Part shown: positions 55,018 to 64,000 of the stretch, piece after piece
How the letters are laid out: the number at the start of each line of letters is the position of its first letter
Position numbering within the stretch: the first letter of the stretch is position 1
Assembly (NCBI RefSeq): GCF_037975245.1
Contig: NC_092565.1
Location: forward strand, 24,117,999-24,181,998
DNA length: 64,000 bases
Source: Apostichopus japonicus
Lineage: Eukaryota > Echinodermata > Holothuroidea > Aspidochirotida > Stichopodidae
Direction: 5' to 3'
Position numbers and translations under genes: made by a program
The notes under the pieces: generated by a model
What the model saw: only the letters and a program-made list of their open reading frames with translations
Database searches by the model: none
What the model was told of the DNA's origin: nothing

Positions 55018-58000
55018 TTAAAATTTTCTCGCTCGTTGTTTCCTCGGACGCAGATTATATTTCCCAACAGGTTCCTTGTCTACGCTCCCATTTGTAGAAG
55101 TCTGTACACAATCCGCCCCGGGGCTTTCTTGATCGGAGTGTTCCGACGGCCCTGGTTCGGGTTGCAGCCGCCTGTTATCCCTCGTTTTGTTCTCCTGGAT
55201 AATTGGAGCCCGGATTTCTGTTTCCGTCACATCTCGCGGTTCTGTTGATTCCTTCAACTCCCACCAGGACTTATCGTGAGTCGCCAAGAACGGCTTCAGT
55301 CTGTCAGAATGAACTATTTTGGGTATCGTCTTCGCTGATTTCTGAATGCGGTAAGTCACTTCTGTCAATTTCTTGGTAACTACATATGGGCCATCCCAAA
55401 TAGGCCGCAATTTGGGGTTGAGTCCAACTTTCCTCACGGGTGCATGTAACCAAACGGAATCCCCTTCCGCATAGGAGGTCCATTGTTTACTAGCTCTGTC
55501 GTAGTGTTTCTTCTGCCGCTCGCTCGCTTTACCAAGGTGTGTACGGACTGCTTCATAAGATAATCTCATCTTCTCTCTCAACTGAGCAGCATACTCTAGG
55601 TGCCTGTTCTGTCTTCCATCGAATAATTCGACAGATTCCTCAGTGGGTGGTAAACCAACGATAATGTCCAAAGGCATTGTAGTTTCTCTGCCCAACATTA
55701 GCAAATTGGGTGTACTCTTAGTGGAGTCGTGCTGGGTGGAGCGGTACGCCATGGTTATGAAAGGAAGATGGCGATCCCAATCCTTCTGGTTATCAGCAAC
55801 ATAGTTAGTCAACATGCATTCCATGGTACGGTTGAACCGTTCTATCATCCCATCTGCCTGAGGATGGAATGGCGTTGTACGAGTCTTCCGAATACCCAGC
55901 TCCTTGCAGAGACACTGGAAAAGTCGCGACTCAAAATCTCGACCCTGATCAGTCAAGATCTCTCGGGGGGTACCAAATCGGCAAATGAACTCCTCCACCA
56001 AAGTGTCCGAAACGACTTCTGCGGTATGATTTGGTATAGCGTATGCCTCAGTCCATTTACTAAAATAGTCTCCCACAACCATGATGAATCGGTTACCCCG
56101 ATGTGTTACTGGAAATGGCCCCGCTATGTCTATGGCGATTCTCTCTAATGGCATTCCAACTTGGTATCGCTGCATCGGTGCACGTTCTTTAATGTTGGGT
56201 TTCTTACGTGAGCCACACTTCTCGCATGTAATGCAATGGTTACGAATGTCTTTCTTCATCCCCCGCCAATATACAGGGCGTTGTTTGGCTCTACTCCATG
56301 TTTTTGCAAGTCCCAGGTGACCTGCAGTCCTTGCATCATGGAGGTGCATCATGACCTGTTTACGCAGACTCCGTGGAATCAACAATTTGAAGCTCGCGGT
56401 CTCCCCTTTAACATCTTCCCACCTTAGATATAACGCCCCTCGTCGGACGCGTAATTGCTGAATTCGGGCCCACAGGAATTTCAGGTCCGCACTTTTACAT
56501 GCAATATCATCCCATGATAAAGGAGCATCATTTTTCTCCAGAAAGTCTATAAAATGGCGTAATTCTTCATCTTTCATCTGTTCATCTCTGATGTTGTCGA
56601 TATCCAGACCGTCCATCTCGATTGGGGGATGAACCACATCAGACGACTCGATAACCGATGATACTCTCTCATGCTTCCCTGTTGATCGTGGTTCTGCTGT
56701 GAGAAACAAACCCGGCTCTGGAGTAGTAGGCTGTGCAGTAACTGTCTCACTCTGGAAGTCATCACTGAGACCACACTGCTTACATGGGACTCTAGATAGC
56801 GCATCGGCATTTTTGTGTTTGGTCCCTGCACGGTGTTGGATATCGAAATCGAAAACTGCCAAGCTTTCCACCCATCGGGCTACCTGTCCTTCTGGTTCCC
56901 TAAAAGAGAACAACCACCGGAGACTTCCATGATCTGTTCGAAGGAGGAACTTCCTGCCCAGCAAATAATGCTTGAAATACTTGATAAAATATACAACGGC
57001 CAGGAGCTCCTTTCTCGTCGTGCAGTAGTTACGCTCCCGTTTTGTTAGCAACCGGCTCCCATAAGCTATCACTAATTCCTGGCCATTCTGCCTCTGGGAC
57101 AATACAGCTCCAATTCCATATTGACTGGCGTCAGTGTCTAAAATGAAAGGATCCTCTTTCGTCGGGTAGGCAAGTATCGGTGCCGTAGTAAGCCTTCTCT
57201 TTAAGACTGCAAACGCCTCCGCACATTCGGTGGTCCATGCGAACGTCTTCCCTTTCTGGGTAAGGGCATGGAGTGGTCGTGCAATTTTGGCAAAGTCTTT
57301 AATAAATCTTCGATAGTACGTTGCTAAGCCCAGAAAACTTCGCACATCTCTAAGTTGAGTGGGTTGTGGCCAATTGACTACTGCTGCCACCTTCTCATGA
57401 TTGGGGCCAATACCATCTCCAGATATGATATGACCGAGGAACTCAACTCTCTTCTGTAGAAGACAACATTTCTTCGGCTTCAACGTCAAATTAGCCACTT
57501 GCAGTCGTTCGAACACAGCCCTCAGACGGTCAAGGTGCTCTTCGAAGGATGTCCCATGTACGATGACGTCATCCAAATATAGTACAGCGACTTCCCATTG
57601 TAGACCGGAAAGCACCTTTTCCATTAACCGTTGGAATGTAGCGGGTGCGTTACATAACCCGAACGGCATCACAGTAAATTCATATAGCCCACTTCGAGTT
57701 ACGAAAGCCGTCTTTTCTTGATCTTTCTCATCAACTTCCACTTGCCAATATCCGCTAGCTAGGTCGAGTGTGGAAAACCAGACGGAACCTCCAAGAGATT
57801 CGAGACTGTCCTCAATCCGAGGGATGGGGTATGCGTCTTTAACAGTGGCTTCGTTGAGTTTCCGGTAGTCCACACAGAACCTAGTACTACCGTCCTTTTT
57901 AGTTACTAGCACAATCGGTGAGGCCCATGGACTTTGCGAAGGTTTAATCACACCGCTCTTGAGCATCTTGGCAACTTCCTGATTCGTTTCAGACATCTTA

Positions 58001-59151
58001 TGGATAGGTACTCTCCTTGGACGTTGTTTAATAGGAGGATGATTTCCTGTGTCGATCGTGTGCCTAACAACGTTAGTCCTTCCGAGTAGTCCGTCATCTG
58101 CTTCGAAAAGATCTTTGAACTCTTCGAGCAAATCCTCTGCCTGGCTCCGTTGGGCATCAGACAGAGTTCCGCTCATTTCCTTGGAGAGTTCTCTGATCGG
58201 TTCCGGTAACACCCGTTCTCCTTTGTTGACAGGACCCTTAGACGAGTCTCTCATCTCTCGTAGCACTGTAATCGAATCAAAATCATTATCCCCCGTAATA
58301 AATGGTTGCGCTACATCTCCCTTGATGAGAAACTCGACAGTGGCCGGTTGGGAGTCTTTATACAAAGTAACATCGCTCTCCGTCGGGTTGAATACGCGTA
58401 ATGGTACACAACCTTTCGAAGCATCCACTAATGCATGAGCCACAACTATGTCGTGCGAATCGAGAAACCTTGGCAAAGGTTCCACTAAGCCTGTTTGGAG
58501 CATCTCTCCTTCATCAATGTGTAGTCCTCTCCCTTTCCGCACTATCTTTGTTTGAACCAGCGCTTCGTTTCCAGCTGGCACAATGGTCGTTTCCGTGACC
58601 ACTAACCTGTAGATAGCCGCCTCTTTCTTCCTTGGAACCATCTGGACCTCGGTCTGGTCAATGGAGAAAATCCCATGTTTCCAATCCAATTTACATCCGT
58701 ATCCTATTAAAAAATCTAGTCCAAGGATGGCATCACCTCCAATGTCCACAATATGCACTTTATGGTCAATCACTTTGTCACCAATTTTCAACCCAACAAT
58801 GATTGTTCCTCTATCCTCTATTTTCGTGCAATTGTCGGCAAGCCAGACATATTGATTTTCTCTCCTCAACTTGGTGCGTATCTCGTGTGGAAGTGTATCG
58901 AAAAATGTCTTTGAAAGGACCGTCATAGTAGCCCCTGTGTCCACAAGAAATTGAGCAGAACAGGAGCGGACTTCAATTGGTACATACATGCCAGACGGAT
59001 CCATATTAAAAGCCTGACTGATAACTGTTGGATGCTGCTCCAAGCTAGTAGACCCAGGTGGATGAACCTCATGAGCCGAGTGGGGGCCTAACTTCTCGAC
59101 TCGCTTTCGTTTCCCTGATTTGCAGTATTCCCTCTTCGCGGGTACGGACAT
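55018..59151 (-). CDS. pol: Retrotransposon Pol polyprotein (protease, RT, RNase H, integrase)
   Basis: Open frame of 1377 codons in the -1 frame to gag, overlapping its end by 64 nt, so probably made by frameshift and not from its own ATG. Domains: aspartic protease FLVDTGATMTVL (DTG about residues 71-73); reverse transcriptase FCVDYRKLN and YLDD (525-528); RNase H with DTDAS (about 672-676) and RTDHGSLRWL; integrase zinc finger with His near 938-945 and CITCEKC (973-979), catalytic D1008, D1068 and E1104 with the D35E spacing, and a GPY/F-type module (DGPYVVTKK) near the C-terminus. All key residues are present, suggesting an active or recently active copy. The C-terminal ~100 residues are polar and basic. 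Confidence 0.95.
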   Translation of the reverse strand: MSVPAKREYCKSGKRKRVEKLGPHSAHEVHPPGSTSLEQHPTVISQAFNMDPSGMYVPIEVRSCSAQFLVDTGATMTVLSKTFFDTLPHEIRTKLRRENQYVWLADNCTKIEDRGTIIVGLKIGDKVIDHKVHIVDIGGDAILGLDFLIGYGCKLDWKHGIFSIDQTEVQMVPRKKEAAIYRLVVTETTIVPAGNEALVQTKIVRKGRGLHIDEGEMLQTGLVEPLPRFLDSHDIVVAHALVDASKGCVPLRVFNPTESDVTLYKDSQPATVEFLIKGDVAQPFITGDNDFDSITVLREMRDSSKGPVNKGERVLPEPIRELSKEMSGTLSDAQRSQAEDLLEEFKDLFEADDGLLGRTNVVRHTIDTGNHPPIKQRPRRVPIHKMSETNQEVAKMLKSGVIKPSQSPWASPIVLVTKKDGSTRFCVDYRKLNEATVKDAYPIPRIEDSLESLGGSVWFSTLDLASGYWQVEVDEKDQEKTAFVTRSGLYEFTVMPFGLCNAPATFQRLMEKVLSGLQWEVAVLYLDDVIVHGTSFEEHLDRLRAVFERLQVANLTLKPKKCCLLQKRVEFLGHIISGDGIGPNHEKVAAVVNWPQPTQLRDVRSFLGLATYYRRFIKDFAKIARPLHALTQKGKTFAWTTECAEAFAVLKRRLTTAPILAYPTKEDPFILDTDASQYGIGAVLSQRQNGQELVIAYGSRLLTKRERNYCTTRKELLAVVYFIKYFKHYLLGRKFLLRTDHGSLRWLFSFREPEGQVARWVESLAVFDFDIQHRAGTKHKNADALSRVPCKQCGLSDDFQSETVTAQPTTPEPGLFLTAEPRSTGKHERVSSVIESSDVVHPPIEMDGLDIDNIRDEQMKDEELRHFIDFLEKNDAPLSWDDIACKSADLKFLWARIQQLRVRRGALYLRWEDVKGETASFKLLIPRSLRKQVMMHLHDARTAGHLGLAKTWSRAKQRPVYWRGMKKDIRNHCITCEKCGSRKKPNIKERAPMQRYQVGMPLERIAIDIAGPFPVTHRGNRFIMVVGDYFSKWTEAYAIPNHTAEVVSDTLVEEFICRFGTPREILTDQGRDFESRLFQCLCKELGIRKTRTTPFHPQADGMIERFNRTMECMLTNYVADNQKDWDRHLPFITMAYRSTQHDSTKSTPNLLMLGRETTMPLDIIVGLPPTEESVELFDGRQNRHLEYAAQLREKMRLSYEAVRTHLGKASERQKKHYDRASKQWTSYAEGDSVWLHAPVRKVGLNPKLRPIWDGPYVVTKKLTEVTYRIQKSAKTIPKIVHSDRLKPFLATHDKSWWELKESTEPRDVTETEIRAPIIQENKTRDNRRLQPEPGPSEHSDQESPGADCVQTSTNGSVDKEPVGKYNLRPRKQRARKF

Positions 59152-60860
59152 CGGTCACGAAAATGGCCGATCTCCCCACAATTCCAGCACCCCTGTCTAT
59201 CCCGTCTCGACCTCCGCTGACTCTGGCGTGCCTCCCTCTCGAGTACGTAATTTTTCCATGTTTGGAGCTCCTGTATGTGTTCCTGAATGTCCTTTAGTGC
59301 CTGACTGAGCTGTTGCATATCACTTGATGTTTTGTTCACAGCGGGACTCTCGATTGCATCCTGAACTTGGCGAAGATTACAGCCCTGCCTTCGGTTGTGC
59401 ATTTGAGCACGCTGGAATGATTCATTTTCCGCAGCCACAGTAATGGCTTCGGCCAAGCTCCTTGGTTTTGCCATAAAAATTGCTCTTTGCAAGTCAATAT
59501 CACCAAGTGCGTTACGAAAATGTTCTGTAGCAATATCATCTTTAGCCGCACTATCAAGGAACGGATATGCCCTGTTGACCAATCTTCTCATGGCTTGGGC
59601 TAGCTGCTGCACAGATTCGTTTTTCTGTCTGGTCCTCATCGTCAGTTGGGCTCGGTAAAGGGGGCTCTGGTGTGAGTGTCCAAACCGGCGTTGCAGGTTC
59701 GAAACAATTTCGGAAAAATCAGACTTTCTTTCCGCTGGAATCTCGGTCAAAATTTCCAGAGCGTCTCCCTTGAGACTCGCTCTTAAAAAAGAGGCCTTGG
59801 CCGCATGTGACCAATCGTTTATTTCAGCCACACTCTCGAAATGAGACAAATAGTCCTCCCATACCTGGCTGCCATCAAATTTCTCCGGGAGCATCAATGG
59901 TTTCTGTGTACGATACTGTACCCCGGAGTGTGGGGGATATCCATCAGAGTTTCGAAGAATTCGTTCCGACCTTGTACGTTCAGGACCTGGGGTATTTTGT
60001 CTGCGCTGCCCTCGGTCGAGTGATGGCTGGTTCTCGCTTCTCCTCGTGTCTTCTTCCTGATTTTCACAGCGAAATCTTCCAGGATTAGCAGGCTGGCTCA
60101 CATCCGGTTGGTGTTGCGCCTGCCCAGTGGAATCAACACCCCACTGGTACTCATGGAACTTCGGTGTAGACTCAAACGGGAAGTTCTTGCCTGTCTCGCC
60201 ACCCTGGGAACCATAACGAACATATGGCCTCTGTAAACAAGGTTGCTGAGCTTCGTTAGATGTTGTCCGTTCCGGCAACATATGACTGAGAGCCGGTCGG
60301 TCTCGGTCACGATGCCCGGAACCTGGCATCGAATGTGTATCAACAACATTCGAGTTCTCCTTGGAAGACCATCTATATCGCGGAGTTGTTTGGTGTAATC
60401 GTTGGGTACTGCATACGGGCTGTGACTCCACATCATATATGTCCTCAAGAAACTGCCGTCCGTTCTCAGCACTCCCCGCTAGCATAGTATCTGTCCTCTT
60501 GTTATCTCTGTGATGACCCGTCATCTCTGAGTTATTACCGAGCATGGGTTCCGAACCGGAATGAGCCTCTCTATCTCGATAAACATACAGGGGATCCCGA
60601 CGAAACCCCTCATCTTCATCGGAGTGGAAACCACGTGGAGGCTGTGTACCCCTCAGATTCCTGTCTTCTTTCGGTATCCCAGGGGGTAATGGAAAGTTCA
60701 AATAACTTGATTCGTGAGAATCAGAGACACGTACCCCTGTTTCCGTAAGGCGCTCTCGAATATCTGGCAGAAGTTTCTCACACTCCTTCTTCAAGTATTC
60801 TATCCGTCGTGCAATTCCATCTCCAACAGTCGGTAAATTCGTAGCTCCAGCTTCCGCCAT
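59088..60860 (-). CDS. gag: Retrotransposon Gag polyprotein
   Basis: 590 residues from the ATG at 60860. An in-frame GTG three codons upstream is not needed as a start. The N-terminal third is polar and Arg/Ser/Gln-rich. The middle holds a retrotransposon capsid-like domain (PEKFDGSQVWEDYLSHFESV, then LYRAQLTMRTRQKNESVQQL). A CCHC zinc knuckle CWNCGEIGHFRDRC lies near residues 558-571, for nucleic-acid binding. The reading frame ends TAG 21 nt beyond the start of a GGGAAAC slippery site that leads into pol. Gag proteins assemble the cytoplasmic particle in which reverse transcription takes place. The frame is intact. Confidence 0.92.
   Translation of the reverse strand: MAEAGATNLPTVGDGIARRIEYLKKECEKLLPDIRERLTETGVRVSDSHESSYLNFPLPPGIPKEDRNLRGTQPPRGFHSDEDEGFRRDPLYVYRDREAHSGSEPMLGNNSEMTGHHRDNKRTDTMLAGSAENGRQFLEDIYDVESQPVCSTQRLHQTTPRYRWSSKENSNVVDTHSMPGSGHRDRDRPALSHMLPERTTSNEAQQPCLQRPYVRYGSQGGETGKNFPFESTPKFHEYQWGVDSTGQAQHQPDVSQPANPGRFRCENQEEDTRRSENQPSLDRGQRRQNTPGPERTRSERILRNSDGYPPHSGVQYRTQKPLMLPEKFDGSQVWEDYLSHFESVAEINDWSHAAKASFLRASLKGDALEILTEIPAERKSDFSEIVSNLQRRFGHSHQSPLYRAQLTMRTRQKNESVQQLAQAMRRLVNRAYPFLDSAAKDDIATEHFRNALGDIDLQRAIFMAKPRSLAEAITVAAENESFQRAQMHNRRQGCNLRQVQDAIESPAVNKTSSDMQQLSQALKDIQEHIQELQTWKNYVLEREARQSQRRSRRDRQGCWNCGEIGHFRDRCPYPRRGNTANQGNESESRS
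59109..59115 (-). promoter_or_regulatory. -1 ribosomal frameshift site (GGGAAAC)
   Basis: In the Gag frame the codons are CAG GGA AAC, giving the canonical X XXY YYZ heptamer G-GGA-AAC. Pol lies in the -1 frame. Five nucleotides downstream, CGAGT can pair with ACTCG 17 nt later. Position, heptamer and spacing agree with programmed -1 frameshifting. Function is inferred. Confidence 0.75.
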
Positions 60861-60886
60861 GACGCTCACCCTCTTCGTGTATATTT

Positions 60887-60904
60887 ATCCCACCGCTGCC
60901 ACCA
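60887..60904 (-). promoter_or_regulatory. Primer-binding site matching tRNA-Leu 3' end
   Basis: On the plus strand it reads atcccaccgctgccacca. As I remember it, this is the 3' end of metazoan tRNA-Leu (AAG/TAG type) with its CCA. It sits one base from the LTR edge, where the minus-strand primer should anneal. Confidence 0.8.
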
Positions 60905-60905
60905 C

Positions 60906-61615
60906 TGTAACGATTATTCTTTCCAAGGTAGCGTAAGCCGTCAGCTCGGGATCCTTGGCCGTAGATGTTGTATTTTGATAGGCCACGAATAACACAGTTA
61001 ATGAAGAAGACGAGCGACACGACAGAAGACACAACACGTATTTTAACGTTCTGGAAATCTCTTATTAGCCTTCCGAGTACAGAGCTACAGTCGACTGTAT
61101 CAAAAGCGAACGATATAAAAAAAACCTCGAACTAACACAACTACAAATTAACATCTAACCAACGAAACAACCTACTCCTAAAAATAACATAACCTCACTA
61201 CTCAAACTACAACTGTGTGTACTACTCAAACTACAACTCTGTACTGAACGACGTGCACATCGCTCCTCCTTATAACTACGCCCCCGAACAATAGGTTGGA
61301 ATGCATGGGGCATTCATGTAAACTGCTAAACCCTATTGATAGGGTATACATGTAAATTCGTTACTATTCAAAAGAGATTACCCCACAGCTTCCATTCAGA
61401 TGCATAGTGATAAGAGAGCATACAATGGCGCCTGTCACCATGGAGAGAAAACAACCGCCGCCACGAATGCAACACTAGGCTACACCTGGCGGAAGTTCCT
61501 CCCCATATAGAGATCCACGTGCGCACAGCCGGCTCGGGTGTCTTAAAACAAAGCCCCAGCGTTACCAAACGCTCACACGCTCCCGCACGACACGACACGG
61601 TCGGCCAGCGTTACA
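60906..61615 (-). repeat. LTR shared by two tandem elements
   Basis: Copy of 52891-53600 displaced by exactly 8015 bp, with the same TGTAACG...CGTTACA ends. It serves as 5' LTR of the complete element and 3' LTR of the partial element at 61616-64000. TATA-like motif at 61271-61275. Confidence 0.92.
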
Positions 61616-61865
61616 CTCTCCTCAACTTGCTTCCACCATATGACCCCATATGATCGCAGACACCAACAATGATAAAAACAGCTGTGCACAAATGGATCAC
61701 CATTCCTAACGACTATATGCACACGTTGAACCTCACATACATTGATTACACAAAACTAAACGTAAATCGGATCAGTGCTTTCTGTCCGAAAATAATAATT
61801 ACTAAGTTCGTGTACAGTTCAAATAAAAAGTCCAATATAGTTCTCTCTCGGCGTCACTGTGTCCT

Positions 61866-62660
61866 CTACAGGCCTTCGGTGTGTCGCTGTGTCTCCCTCT
61901 GCAGGAAATTCTCCCAACCAGCCGGGTTGTCCATAGGCATCCTCGGGGGGTGTGCCGCTCCAGGAGGTACTATACCACCATACGCCGGGTAGGGGGCATA
62001 GACGGGCGGCACATAAAACTGCCGATAAGGACCCCCGTATGTCTGTAAATCTCGCACCGGGCAGCTGTAGGTATGGGTAACCTCGGTCCGCGAGAGAGCA
62101 TTTCCCTCACTGTCGACACCAAGGGAAACATTCCTCAGTGACCACCGTTCACGGAAGTCCAAGCCGGTGGTCTCCTCGGTCTGCGTGGGGGTAGAGCTAG
62201 GGCCCTCTTCGCGAACTGCGAGCAGTGTCGCAGCTCTTCGTAGTCGATAGAGCTGTCCTCGTACCCTGATAACTTCCCCTTTGTCCAGCTGGAGGTTGCC
62301 TTGGATCTGCTCCTCAGTTTGGACCTCCCGGTTCGTTCTCCCAGTTAATTCCAAGGCTAGATCCTCTGCTGAGTCCACGTTGATGTCTAAGATGTCGACA
62401 ACCGGTGGGTGTCGACTGCTGCAGGGTAGATCCGGTCGGTGTACCCTTCGGGAGCAATGTGCCGATTGGACATTCTCCTTAGCAGCTTCTCTGCACGTAA
62501 TCTCGTGTCGTCGGCGTACATCTTCCCGGAAGAATCCGGCGCCGCAATTGGAGCACTTCTCCGTCTTCTCATTTCCCGTCGAAGGGCAACTCGTTGCTAA
62601 ATGCCTCTTCAAAAACCGCTCCCGCACGAAGGTCTTCTTACATGGGTTGCACTTGAACAT
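61866..62660 (-). CDS. Third ORF of the second copy (zinc-finger protein)
   Basis: Same 264-residue protein as at 53851-54645, with identical translation including both C2HC fingers. Identity shows that the two copies separated very recently or are being homogenised. Confidence 0.85.
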   Translation of the reverse strand: MFKCNPCKKTFVRERFLKRHLATSCPSTGNEKTEKCSNCGAGFFREDVRRRHEITCREAAKENVQSAHCSRRVHRPDLPCSSRHPPVVDILDINVDSAEDLALELTGRTNREVQTEEQIQGNLQLDKGEVIRVRGQLYRLRRAATLLAVREEGPSSTPTQTEETTGLDFRERWSLRNVSLGVDSEGNALSRTEVTHTYSCPVRDLQTYGGPYRQFYVPPVYAPYPAYGGIVPPGAAHPPRMPMDNPAGWENFLQRETQRHTEGL

Positions 62661-63032
62661 CTTTACTTGTAGGCTAGTTTAAAACTATGTATGAGATGTG
62701 TTCTCTCCCAAATATTTATACGGTTTTCAAGTCATTCACGAATTATCCACTCCTATTCAATCTTCAATTTTCCTTTCAAAGTTTCCGCAATTCAGAACAA
62801 TCGGCATCCGCGGTCTCCTCTCACTCATACGGGCCATACACTCCATAGCCTAAGCGGGCATTGTCTCAGTATAATCCGCTTAAAGGAGGGATACTGGACC
62901 GGGAATTTTTTTAATCCGCTGCTTCCACAATGCAACGTCAAGCCCCAATAAAGCTCCTTTACATTATCTCCTTCGGAATGTTGATTGTCACTAATTAACA
63001 CAGTTCGGAGACGTGAAACGTTTTGCCGCTTC

Positions 63033-64000
63033 TTAAAATTTTCTCGCTCGTTGTTTCCTCGGACGCAGATTATATTTCCCAACAGGTTCCTTGTCTACGC
63101 TCCCATTTGTAGAAGTCTGTACACAATCCGCCCCGGGGCTTTCTTGATCGGAGTGTTCCGACGGCCCTGGTTCGGGTTGCAGCCGCCTGTTATCCCTCGT
63201 TTTGTTCTCCTGGATAATTGGAGCCCGGATTTCTGTTTCCGTCACATCTCGCGGTTCTGTTGATTCCTTCAACTCCCACCAGGACTTATCGTGAGTCGCC
63301 AAGAACGGCTTCAGTCTGTCAGAATGAACTATTTTGGGTATCGTCTTCGCTGATTTCTGAATGCGGTAAGTCACTTCTGTCAATTTCTTGGTAACTACAT
63401 ATGGGCCATCCCAAATAGGCCGCAATTTGGGGTTGAGTCCAACTTTCCTCACGGGTGCATGTAACCAAACGGAATCCCCTTCCGCATAGGAGGTCCATTG
63501 TTTACTAGCTCTGTCGTAGTGTTTCTTCTGCCGCTCGCTCGCTTTACCAAGGTGTGTACGGACTGCTTCATAAGATAATCTCATCTTCTCTCTCAACTGA
63601 GCAGCATACTCTAGGTGCCTGTTCTGTCTTCCATCGAATAATTCGACAGATTCCTCAGTGGGTGGTAAACCAACGATAATGTCCAAAGGCATTGTAGTTT
63701 CTCTGCCCAACATTAGCAAATTGGGTGTACTCTTAGTGGAGTCGTGCTGGGTGGAGCGGTACGCCATGGTTATGAAAGGAAGATGGCGATCCCAATCCTT
63801 CTGGTTATCAGCAACATAGTTAGTCAACATGCATTCCATGGTACGGTTGAACCGTTCTATCATCCCATCTGCCTGAGGATGGAATGGCGTTGTACGAGTC
63901 TTCCGAATACCCAGCTCCTTGCAGAGACACTGGAAAAGTCGCGACTCAAAATCTCGACCCTGATCAGTCAAGATCTCTCGGGGGGTACCAAATCGGCAAA
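63033..64000 (-). CDS. pol: Pol of the second copy, C-terminal part
   Basis: Corresponds to about residue 1056 to the stop of the complete Pol. It covers the later part of the integrase core (LTDQGRDFES with the second Asp, MIERFNRTM with the Glu) and the GPY/F-type module. Identical in translation to the first copy; truncated only by the window edge. Confidence 0.9.
   Translation of the reverse strand, partial: CRFGTPREILTDQGRDFESRLFQCLCKELGIRKTRTTPFHPQADGMIERFNRTMECMLTNYVADNQKDWDRHLPFITMAYRSTQHDSTKSTPNLLMLGRETTMPLDIIVGLPPTEESVELFDGRQNRHLEYAAQLREKMRLSYEAVRTHLGKASERQKKHYDRASKQWTSYAEGDSVWLHAPVRKVGLNPKLRPIWDGPYVVTKKLTEVTYRIQKSAKTIPKIVHSDRLKPFLATHDKSWWELKESTEPRDVTETEIRAPIIQENKTRDNRRLQPEPGPSEHSDQESPGADCVQTSTNGSVDKEPVGKYNLRPRKQRARKF

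Larger units (their letters stand above)
52891..61615 (-). mobile_element. Ty3/Gypsy LTR retrotransposon, complete, LTR to LTR
   Basis: On the minus strand: 5' LTR (61615-60906), primer-binding site, gag, pol in the -1 frame, a third zinc-finger ORF, polypurine tract, and 3' LTR (53600-52891). The two 710-bp LTRs appear identical, and so do the ORFs repeated in the next copy, so the insertion is recent. The gag and pol frames are intact. The domain order PR-RT-RNaseH-INT places it in Ty3/Gypsy (Metaviridae-type). It interrupts the 142-bp satellite. One 8015-bp period (LTR 710 plus internal 7305) repeats into the following partial copy. Confidence 0.93.
61616..64000 (-). mobile_element. Second tandem Ty3/Gypsy copy, partial (cut by window end)
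   Basis: Continues directly from the shared LTR and repeats 53601-55985 at an offset of 8015 bp: polypurine tract, third ORF, spacer and the C-terminal part of pol. I see no intervening host sequence. The rest of pol, gag and the distal LTR should lie beyond 64000. Confidence 0.9.

Noticed and set aside
60887-60904. A tRNA-Leu gene fragment
   Set aside because: Only 18 nt match, and the position against the LTR makes it a primer-binding site.

Overview
This is a stretch of metazoan nuclear genome. Its genes are split by GT-AG introns, it is AT-rich and full of minisatellites, and it holds MITEs and a Ty3/Gypsy retrotransposon. The mix of a ciliary gene, poly-G-rich hAT-like MITEs and short hairpin-ended elements suggests a marine invertebrate, perhaps an echinoderm such as a sea cucumber. 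That placement is inference. There is no prokaryotic signature.

Layout. Positions 1-15268 (+) carry the last nine coding exons of NCAPG (condensin I subunit CAP-G). They are in frame throughout and end in a stop. Positions 18377-34417 (-) carry a complete coding set of 14 exons that I assign to CFAP99 (cilia- and flagella-associated protein 99), 668 residues. The two genes converge across a 3.1 kb spacer. Positions 34418-44868 are intergenic or UTR sequence with several MITEs, two of them with clear target-site duplications. Positions 44869-47410 (+) hold two small candidate exons at the start of a gene I do not recognise. Positions 49425-52890 are a 142-bp satellite. It is interrupted at 52890 by a minus-strand Ty3/Gypsy retrotransposon (gag, pol, and a zinc-finger ORF in the env position). 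This element is followed without a gap by the 3' part of a second copy that shares the same LTR, giving a tandem array with a period of 8015 bp.

The most unusual content is the tandem repeats: nine arrays, about 18.5 kb or 29% of the window. Three of them were seeded on splice junctions. Two NCAPG arrays (8534-10060 and 11655-15165) repeat the 3' end of an exon together with its 5' splice site, about 12 and 26 times. A 57-bp CFAP99 array (21294-22830) repeats the intron side of a 3' splice site about 27 times. In the 26-copy array the exon-derived part looks almost invariant while the intron-derived part varies. Each copy could supply a 27- or 30-nt microexon that keeps the NCAPG frame. A further CFAP99 intron array puts about 40 units on the transcribed strand, most with a tight G-quadruplex motif. 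Several arrays show higher-order duplications (about 1085, 539, 1098 and 1142 bp).

How the parts relate: NCAPG (mitotic chromosome condensation) and CFAP99 (cilium) have no evident functional link and are only neighbours. The retrotransposon ORFs form one self-contained module: Gag, a -1 frameshifted Pol, and an accessory zinc-finger protein.
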